Below, piece by piece: positions 56,735 to 64,000 of a stretch of DNA of 64,000 bases; the stretch's first letter is position 1, and the number at the start of each line of letters is the position of its first letter. Origin of the DNA: Stictocephala bisonia. Taxonomy: Eukaryota; Arthropoda; Insecta; Hemiptera; Membracidae. The stretch spans positions 563,501 through 627,500 of the forward strand of contig JAQJVL010000031.1 in assembly GCA_035578905.1 (NCBI GenBank). The letters run 5' to 3'. The position numbers and the translations under genes are program-made. The notes below the pieces were generated by a model. The model was given only the letters and a program-made list of their open reading frames with translations, searched no databases and had not been told where the DNA came from.

Positions 56735-58310
56735 TTACAAAGACTTTTCAATACTCTCTCAAACAACATTAGTCGTTTGTGTTATACATAAAACCGTAGA
56801 AAAAGAAATTTCGTTGTTGAAAAATTGTTGTATACAAATGCAAAATATATTTTTAAAACACAATTAAAAAGTATATAACAGTAGTAAATAAAAACTGTAA
56901 TGTTACAGTTCTACAAATAAAAGAGGAAATTTCGACGTTGTGTTTTTGTAGCTGTAAAACCTTTTGCTTAAAATTTCTAAATATATTTGAAAACACAATT
57001 AAAACGTATATAATAGTATTAATTAATTATTATTGAATAAATAATAAAATCACAAGTTCCTTTAGTACTTTGAGAACAACTTTTTACATTTTTGTAAAAT
57101 GTAAAGTGACATTGACATTTTTAATAAATTTTGTCAATAAATTTAGATAAATATAATACATTACCTTATCTATAATTTTTTTAAATGAAGCTTAAGAACC
57201 TAATATTCACTCAAGTGGTTCAACAGGTGTCTTATGAATTGTGTTGGTGGGTTGACTCAATTGGATTTTCATACACTCCGATTATTATTATTATATTTTG
57301 TAAGATTAGCGTATTTCTCTTTTTTTATATTTCTTTAGTGTTAAATGTGCGTAGGGCATTAATTAAACATTAATGACCTACATTCAATTAAATGTTTCGA
57401 CCAAATTACATTTCAGTTGAAAATTAGAGAGAGATACGTATTTGAGTATGATGTTTGTTCTTATTTTTTATTAACTTGTAAGCCAGATTTGACCCACTTT
57501 AATGTTTATTCATTTCATGAGTACCCTTAGCTTAGTGAAGTAGCTATGAAATACTTATTTTTAATAATAAATAATACAATTAATGCACTTAATTGTATTC
57601 TTTAAAATACTTAATTGTAAACTCCAAAAGATAGTTTTATAAATGTACTGAATTTGCATGTGCGTTAATCAATTAATAAATAAACCAAACTATTTTTATC
57701 AGCTATTCTCACGTAAAAATTTGCCCAATATAATACTGAACCCTCTATATTATCAAAGTAGAGGGATAAGCAATTGATATTTTATCGTCCCATAAATATG
57801 TTTTTAATTAAAATATGTAAAACAAAAACATGTTTCCACTTAAATGTGCCACGCAAATCACTCCCGCCGGTGGGCAGAGTACTGTAATTATTGTACTCCA
57901 GAGTTCTTTAATCCATTCATGGAGGCTGCGCGGCGCATGCTTCTAGTACACATATCGAACTTTATGAGTAAAGCGAAGCTCATTGTTTTCAAGTATTTTT
58001 ACCAATGATTTTCCAGAATAGCTACTTACACAGGGTTAAAGGTCACGTGAAAATACACCTTTAATACTTCAGTTAAATTTTATATTGCTACAGATAATTT
58101 CAAGATATATTATGTCAATATGGAGAAAATAAAATCTTAGTTATCTTTGAAAAATGAAGTGTAAACAAATAAAAACAGTGCCATGTTGTCGTTTAAACGT
58201 CGGTTCATTTTATTTGACACAACTCAGATATAATTGTTGTATTTATTTCCCATACTTATTCAAATTCATATATATCTTAAAGAAAACATCAAATTATATA
58301 TTATCGACCT
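56735..58310. other. AT-rich non-coding DNA, nothing recognised
   Basis: No gene was recognised. A 62-codon plus frame at 57,185-57,373 has a hydrophobic C-terminal half but no family or context. Confidence 0.4.
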
Positions 58311-58319
58311 ATTTCACTC

Positions 58320-58680
58320 ACCCCTACACAATCAAAATCCACCAGACCGTGAGGACAAGCCGGGAGCGCACGGGAACGGTACACAAGCACAAACCGACTG
58401 GCCTCTATCGATGGGACCCCCTCCCAGTGCTGAATGGTCGGAGTAGTACGCGACCGTTGTCATGGCAACCACCCACCACCCCCACCCACGGCTATTCTCA
58501 ACAGCACAAAACAGCTTAGCCGATATTGGAAATAATCATCCGGTCGACGGGCAGGAATCAACCCCTCCCATCGTATTGTTCTCCCGGATGGAGACTGGAG
58601 ATAACGCTAATAGGTGAGAATACTTAGAGAGTGGAGGGGAACTAAGAGCGGTCAACTCCACCCCACCCCTATTAAATGTA
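58320..58680. promoter_or_regulatory. GC-rich island, candidate promoter region
   Basis: About 360 bp at roughly balanced base composition with many CpGs, set in DNA that is otherwise strongly AT-rich. It contains a perfect X-box (58,456-58,469), CACCC-box-like runs (ACCCACCACCCCCACCCAC and CCACCCCACCCC) and ends before a T-rich stretch. Two small open frames (58,154-58,519 and 58,234-58,446) overlap it in different frames without known domains. A promoter with an unseen first exon is the favoured reading; a GC-rich mobile-element relic is the alternative. Confidence 0.35.
58456..58469. promoter_or_regulatory. X-box, RFX-family binding site candidate
   Basis: GTTGTCATGGCAAC matches the 14-bp X-box consensus RYYNYYATRRNRAC at every position and is almost fully palindromic. 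RFX/DAF-19 proteins bind this site upstream of ciliary genes in animals. Its place inside the GC-rich island is what makes it noteworthy. Confidence 0.5.
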
Positions 58681-58689
58681 ATGTTGGGG

Positions 58690-60235
58690 TGTTTACATCT
58701 GAGTTCTTACAGTAGCGTTGAAGTGGACTTTTTATAGTTTTACAACGTTATAGTATACTTAATTTTTTTATTATTTCATAAAATATAATGTTATTTGTGA
58801 TACTAATAATAACACACTGAAATATTATGTTATTTTAAATTTAATTTAATAGCCTTTTAAAACATAATAAGTCTAAATAATATTTTATCTAGACTTATTG
58901 TATTTTATTATTTAATAAATATAAAGTAGATAAATATACCTTTAAGCTCCTATACCCTATTCTTCTCACTGATTCAATCTACCAGTCACGAAGCTTCTTC
59001 ATCTCAAGAGACCAATTTTAATTTATCAGCATAAAGCTTATCTATAATTTTATCACCCATCCAACCAAGTCTACTTTAGCGTCATCAAGAAGCATTTTGA
59101 GTGGCATCTTTTGTCGTGAGGCAATCACTTAAGTAGTGTAAAGGAAAACCTCAAATATTTAGGAAAAACATGAAATAAAAATAAAAAAAACCGTTTAAAG
59201 ACTAGCTTGTAAACATTGTATTATATTTTGATAAAGCGTAGCGTTCATTATGTAAAGTGCTCTTAATATGTTGTGTCGTACATAAAAATTTAACGTAGAG
59301 TATACAAGTGACGTAAAAGATTCTTTTAATTTTCTATATTTTACTTTTAAATTAAACAATATCTATATATTGTCACATATACCATTGTCAATATATTTAC
59401 GACGTTTAGTTTTAATTAAAAACAATAATATTTATAATAACAAATAATAAATATTTAGGTTTTAAAACTAATATAACGTTAAAGAATATTACTAGTAAAG
59501 TTAAAATAAAATACTCGAAATATTAAAATATATGTAAAATAAACAAAAAATAGTAACAGTAATATAACTCGAGTAAACAATACTTAACAACAGATACAAG
59601 TACTGAATAATATATTTATCTAGAAACTAATTACAAACCCGGTTTATGAAATCAATAAACTTATGTTATTCAAAACACATCCAGCAGCATAAAACATTTT
59701 AAGAAAAACATAATATGTTACTGCAGGTGCAGATAACAATATGATATGTCAGTTGTGACAAGGAGAAGAAGTGAGTTAATTGTTGTACTGTTAGCATGTT
59801 AATGAAAACATAGTTTGTCATTTTGTCTTGTTAAGTAACTAATTTGTATGACTATTTTTTCCATGGATAACTTATTTTTAAATATTTATGTTCTATAAAG
59901 TGTGATTTTTGACCAGAATAATTTACTTCAAACTGTAAAATTGCGGAGATATAATATTGATAAAAATAGTTACTTTGAAATTAAAATTACCTACACTTTG
60001 GATATAATAAACCTTTTCAAGCTCGGTTTGCGGCAAATAATTTCTCTTAAATATACCTTTAATTTGATACCAAAGTCGACCTAGGATTACATTGAAAATG
60101 TTTGTTAAACTCCCCGCGGGCCGTCCCCTGAAAAGATGAAACGTCCCTAATGTCATCAAAAAGTGGGTTCGTTGTAACCATGATGATATAACAGATTTCA
60201 TTTTTACAAGTAATGTCATAAAAAAGTTGTGAAAG
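58690..60235. other. AT-rich non-coding DNA
   Basis: A minus frame of 98 codons (59,923-60,219) and a plus frame of 60 codons overlap near 60.0 kb. A GC-richer patch at 60,100-60,180 and a CCACCTTGTATA string at about 60,250 hint at an old DNA transposon end, but no protein family could be read. Confidence 0.35.
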
Positions 60236-60560
60236 CGTTAATATGTTTTTTCCACCTTGTATATATTACCCGTATGTATAAATTATGAAACTATTGTATG
60301 CAGGTTGAATGATTTAGATTCCATTGAATAATTTAATTCTGTAAGCTTGTTTATAACAGCCCAATGGTTTTAGTTCATTGATTAGTAGGGTTATCATACT
60401 ATTACTCCATTTTATATTATTATAATATCAATTCAAATTTATAAACACGTAATAAAAATGCGGACGAATATTTTAATTATTAAATTTTTGTTTTTAAACA
60501 TATACTTTTTGCGGGATATCCAATAGTAAAGTACGGTCCTTACAATGTAAATCAGGAGTA

Positions 60561-60821
60561 ATGACTAGTAATATGGATAAAGACAACGTTTCACACAGTT
60601 CTGTTGTTTGGGCCGCAACAAAGGGTTTGGGAATTGAGTTTATTACTACTGAAACGAGTGATGTTTGCTGTTTAAAATATCACATGTACGGCCTCAATAT
60701 GTTGCAGAGTGCACGTGATTGGTTCAATATTACTAATTTAAATTGGCCCATAATAATAGTCTACATACTTAAATTTCTATTTGTAATGGTGGAATTCGAC
60801 ATAAGAGATAAGTTAATTTAA
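60561..60821 (+). other. Unrecognised 86-codon open frame
   Basis: The frame starts MTSNMDKDNVSHSSVVWAAT and ends with a hydrophobic stretch (PIIIVYILKFLFVMV) of about 15 residues. No family is recognised. It lies 130 bp upstream of an RT relic on the same strand, but it does not read like an RT segment. It may be chance. Confidence 0.15.
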
Positions 60822-60950
60822 AATTAAATTCAAAGAAAAGAAATTACATAGCAGATTTGAACAAACTTGTCACATATTTTACAGAAGAATACAGTATTCA
60901 ATGCATTCGTGTTTTGTATGTCTATTCACATTAAGTCATTAGAAAAATAA

Positions 60951-61211
60951 ACTTGTACGCCTTATGGAGTCCCTCAGGGATCTATTCTTGGGCTGATTTT
61001 GTTCATTATCTATGTAAATAATTTAAAAGAATATGTCTTAAAAGGACGTGTGAATCAGTACGCCGAGGACACGACTCTCTCCTCTAGAATTTATTTAAAT
61101 TAATAAGTAAGAGGGAATTCTTAATATAACATTGCTAATAGTTTATCATATTATAAATGTTTAAATATGTGCGATAAAGCATGTTTAAAATTAAAAAAAA
61201 TGGCCTCTTAA
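60951..61211 (+). pseudogene. Degenerate RT fragment of a non-LTR element
   Basis: One continuous plus frame reads [20 protein letters not shown], then [10 protein letters not shown], and after three in-frame stops (61,101, 61,104 and 61,122) NSLSYYKCLNMCDKACLKLK. These match the PQGSxLGPxLFxxYxND block, the YADD box and the following helix of LINE reverse transcriptases. The catalytic YADD has become YAED and GP has become GL. A stop lies just upstream (60,948). The fragment is short and long dead, and is not the same family as the 4.5 kb element by wording (GVPQGSILG versus GIPQGSVLG). Confidence 0.8.
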
Positions 61212-61840
61212 ACATTTCACTCTCCCAACCATAATAATTGGAATTAATGTTGCAAATGTTAAACAAATTTAAAAAAAATATTTAATGTAGGTTTCCACAT
61301 CTTGTTTATAAATTGGATTAGTAGTCCTTACAGCTGTTTACATGTCATTTGAACATGTGCGCTAAAGATGTTGGTTAGTATAAAATAATCAAATACATGA
61401 TAACTGTTGTGAATGTAACCGCGACTGTAACAGCCTTGATCATGTCTGTGTCACCGTGGTAACATACGGACCACGATAATGGCAAAGTCCTGTTTCACGT
61501 TACATTTTAAAAATCTCCTACAGTTCAGATCAAACGATTTTATTTATTCATGTTAAAATTAACATGGTTTATTCCATGCATTACTGGCACAACGATTAAT
61601 ATATTTATTTCCAACAATTAGTAGATTTTTTAGTGGTAATTTATTTATAGTATGAGGAAGTCTGTTAGTAGTCATTGATATATTTTTTTTAAATACAGAG
61701 TAATTTAGCTTCAACAATTATTAAGTTTTAAATAGGAATTCATTTAATAATTAAATACGAATATGAATTTAAAATTTCTTGAAAACCTAGTTAATGATTT
61801 ATTTAAAAACAAATTAATAAATATATTTTTTTATATTATT
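61212..61840. other. AT-rich non-coding DNA, nothing recognised
   Basis: This may contain further decayed LINE sequence, but none could be read with confidence. Confidence 0.4.
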
Positions 61841-61848
61841 ATAACTAT

Positions 61849-61873
61849 TGTACCGGGTCTTTTGACCGGTACA
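61849..61873. repeat. Hairpin TGTACCGG...CCGGTACA
   Basis: Eight-bp perfect arms TGTACCGG (61,849-61,856) and CCGGTACA (61,866-61,873) extend by TC/GA across one bulged G to a TTTT loop. It sits exactly at the left edge of the GC-rich block. If that block is an LTR, TGTA would be its 5' tip. Confidence 0.6.
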
Positions 61874-62066
61874 TTTCGTTTTTTCGTCGTGGTCTGCTGG
61901 GCTGCCTGAGATCGCTTGTATCCGGCGATTCGCGTACTTTGGTGGCCGTTGGCTCGGACTCGTTCGTTCCGTGTTCCAGCTTTCGTCGGTCCGGTTGGCC
62001 AGTTTTGTTGTGGTTTCTCTGCAGCTTTCGTCAAGTCATGGTTGCCGACTGAGAGACTCCTAAACG
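61849..62066 (+). other. GC-rich exon-like or LTR-like block with splice donor
   Basis: An abrupt rise in GC content at 61,850 lasts to 62,060 and ends in a consensus 5' splice site, AACGTAAGT (GTAAGT at 62,066-62,071). An acceptor-like TTGGCCTTACAG occurs near 62,670-62,682. GCTTTCGTC occurs twice. Two readings are open: a non-coding first exon of a host gene, or the 5' LTR and leader of a retrotransposon, since ATTGGTGACCCTGC at about 62,788 resembles the start of sequence after the LTR in some insect Gypsy elements. No gag frame follows within the window. Confidence 0.3.
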
Positions 62067-62669
62067 TAAGTGTTCATTTGTAATTTCTAATATCTAATCA
62101 CCCTTTTGGTGAAAATACTTTGTTTAAATGATAATAATAATCGGGGTTAGTTGTAATTTTCAGTGCATTGTTGAATTTGAGTTCTTTGTCTAGATGTTTC
62201 TCAGACTAGGTTAAAGCCATGTGCTCAATGTTACAGTTTTACCAGTAATTGCTTTATTATATCTTGTTTTATGTTCAATTGTAATTCTGTATAGTGTTTA
62301 TTGAGCCTTGTTTCAGTTGGAGTTACCGATTTACCATCTTCCTGTTAATTGACAATAACCTAGCCTATCTTTAGTTTGATTTTCATGTTATAACATATTG
62401 CCCCTGTATCCATAGCCTAGTTTTCAGTTTGTCATTTTAAGTCCATATACGTAATTAATTCTTTGGTAATTTGTTAAGTTGTAGTTTGTCTTAAATCGGT
62501 TTTCCAACATAATTTTTCATAGCCTAAAAATGGATCTTTTATTTTTCTAGTGTGCTAATCATGTATAATTTTGTCTGTTCTTGTTTTGTTTTGCCATTTC
62601 ATGTTTATTAGTTGTTATGTGTATTATTTTTGTAAAAGGGTTTGGCTGTTCTATTTTTAATGGCTGTGT

Positions 62670-62850
62670 TTGGCCTTACAGTCCAGGGTCCTCGAGTGGG
62701 ACATCTTCCCTCAGCCTGTCGTCCGGGGAGAGTTCGACCATCCACACTGCCAGCCTGGCCTGAGGACCATGTATAGAGGTGGACCATTGGTGACCCTGCT
62801 GCCCCACCTACATCTTTGGGTATGAGTCTTCTGTCCTCAGGTCAGTGCTT
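62670..62850 (+). other. GC-rich block, possible exon or retroelement leader
   Basis: Starts after an acceptor-like CCTTACAG and is open in two plus frames for about 30-48 codons (one ends GESSTIHTASLA, another starts SRVLEWDIFPQPVV). Neither reading has a recognised family. It ends in CTGTCCTCAG|GTCAG. Sharply GC-richer than the T-rich sequence on both sides. Confidence 0.25.
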
Positions 62851-62869
62851 TCCATCTTGTTTTCCCGGC

Positions 62870-63730
62870 GGCTGAGCTGGGGGGTTGCTAATATGAAATA
62901 GAAAAGAAGAAAAAAAAAGTTTGTGGAACTATTTAATTGAGGCCTAGGCCTAAAAAACTGGACAGTGATTTTATGCAACACAGCCATTGGGGACATATTT
63001 TTTTTATAAAGAAAAAAAAACTTAAAATACCAAGAACTTTTAATGTTAATATTTGTTGTTATTTAGTTTAATTAGTTTATTTTCTTGTTACCTTTGTTTA
63101 GATTTTTATATTTGTTAGGTCCCCATTGTTAAATCATGTTATTATTTATTTATATGTTTAAGCCTAGTTATTGTTATTTATTTTTTTGTTAAGTGTATTA
63201 GGGGTGTTTTGAAGTAAATTTTTACTCGAACGGTACCGTTTTATATTTTTTTTAACTTGTTTAATTTTTTAAATTCTTCACCAAAAGGGGATTATTGTGC
63301 TTTGCTTAACTTCTAATTCGGAGCTGCCCAGGGATTCCGGCTTACTCCCTGGCCCCGGTGGAATCATGGGATGTGGGCTAAATTGCCGGTTTAATTGTTG
63401 TGAGCCAAAAGTTCTAAATTTTCACTTTTATTTGGGCATTAAAATTTTCTTACGTTTTGGGTGTCTCTGGCTAGGCTGCAGATTGGCCATGTAGTTGTTA
63501 ATTGTTAATTTTGGTATTTGTAGAGTTTGTTGTTTTTGTAGCTTGGGTTATTATCTTGTTAAGTTTAGTGTTTCTTGTTATTTATTTTAAGTGCGAATTA
63601 ATATTGTGGCCTTCTGCCGTTTTTGGATTATTTAATATTTGCTTTCTTGGTAATAAAGTAGTTTTGCTCAGCTGCCGAGTTTTATTTTGGACCCTCCAAC
63701 TGCCACCCGTGATCCCATCGCTTGACTTGT
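62870..63730. other. T-rich strand-asymmetric DNA
   Basis: The plus strand is markedly T-rich and A/C-poor for most of 62,080-63,850, with GC blocks at 63,320-63,390 (hairpin CCAGGGA...TCCCTGG) and 63,680-63,780. The 12-bp palindrome AACGGTACCGTT lies near 63,229. Short frames of 60-77 codons on both strands are Phe/Leu/Val-rich products of the T bias. Confidence 0.4.
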
Positions 63731-63736
63731 TTTGAG

Positions 63737-63780
63737 CCATCCCCCAGTTGGCACGCTTTCCAGCTTTGGTGGGGGGATGG
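63737..63780. repeat. GC-rich hairpin
   Basis: CCATCCCCCA (63,737-63,746) pairs with TGGGGGGATGG (63,770-63,780) across a 23-nt loop with one bulged base. No U-run follows, so it is not a terminator-like element. Confidence 0.65.
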
Positions 63781-64000
63781 GTCTCACTATACATTTTTTC
63801 TGAAATAGGAGGGTGCGTTTACTTTATTATGTTTATGGTTTTTTCAGCTTGTATTGTTTTCCCTAAATGCATACATACATGAAGGGTAAAGGCTACACCC
63901 ATATAAAATGTTGTCTTAAAGTGCATGTTTCAATATTTAATGTATTAGATAATATATATTTGATCCAACAGCTCATAAAGTTTTTATCTAAAGAAGTCTT

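Noticed and set aside
60236..60270. CCACCTTGTATAT string as a transposon end
   Set aside because: Resembles the right end of the 14.8-15.7 kb element, but no partner terminal repeat or readable transposase was found nearby.
61831..62034. 67-codon minus frame rich in Thr, Arg and Lys
   Set aside because: It is the antisense of the GC-rich exon- or LTR-like block; the splice donor at 62,066 points to the plus strand.

Overview
The window reads as AT-rich animal nuclear DNA, most likely from an arthropod and probably an insect. The basis is the set of repeats: jockey/I/R1-type and CR1-like non-LTR retrotransposon fragments, a Tc1/mariner-type element with insect-style transposase peptides, a Helitron start, tRNA-derived SINE-like units and the codon wording of the relics. 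No bacterial or organellar gene organisation is seen, and no complete host gene can be demonstrated. Almost every long open reading frame is a by-product of a tandem repeat (for example the three overlapping frames at 16.8-18.0 kb) or chance.

Layout. 0.6-2.4 kb: two inverted copies of a dispersed repeat (F1), then a (TA)n/(A)n tract. 2.86-2.94 kb: tRNA-like SINE head. 4.5-5.8 kb: 5'-truncated, frameshifted non-LTR retrotransposon with a complete RT catalytic core. 6.0 kb: a possible terminal exon. 7.0-7.3 kb: 3' end of a second non-LTR element. 7.5-11 kb: three foldback (inverted-repeat) units, each linked to a hammerhead-ribozyme-like motif and one preceded by a TATA/Inr-like promoter; this is the most unusual part of the window. 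14.2 kb: SINE-like unit. 14.76-15.72 kb: decayed DDE transposon with both terminal inverted repeats. 16.8-17.9 kb: 39-bp minisatellite. 19.4-19.7 and 25.2-25.4 kb: two C-terminal non-LTR relics. 24.5-25.05 kb: Helitron 5' part.

26.65-32.23 kb: an 83-bp minisatellite of about 52 copies, split by a 1,249-bp solo LTR (28,472-29,720) with TG...CA ends and a 4-bp target duplication AGGA. 35.06-35.97 and 38.76-39.81 kb: two members of one long-TIR family in opposite orientation. 36.27-36.61 kb: PIF/Harbinger-like fragment. 36.84-38.10 kb: a MITE whose right terminal repeat has been amplified to an 11-copy, 68-bp array. 40.35-40.88 kb: 18-bp array. 42.0-46.9 kb: inverted F1 copies around a 39-bp array and a 37-bp array of about 43 copies. 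48.2-53.34 kb: a 95-bp array of about 54 copies with higher-order structure. 56.5 kb: 32-bp array. 58.3-58.7 kb: GC-rich island with a perfect RFX X-box. 60.95-61.21 kb: degenerate RT relic. 61.85-64.0 kb: GC-rich, exon- or LTR-like block, then a T-rich strand-asymmetric stretch with GC-rich hairpins.

General theme: the window is a graveyard of mobile elements, and at least three of the large minisatellites look seeded from a short internal or terminal part of a dispersed element, because unexpanded copies of the same element are present elsewhere in the same 64 kb. Family names rest on short peptide or terminal signatures read by eye; no database search was possible.
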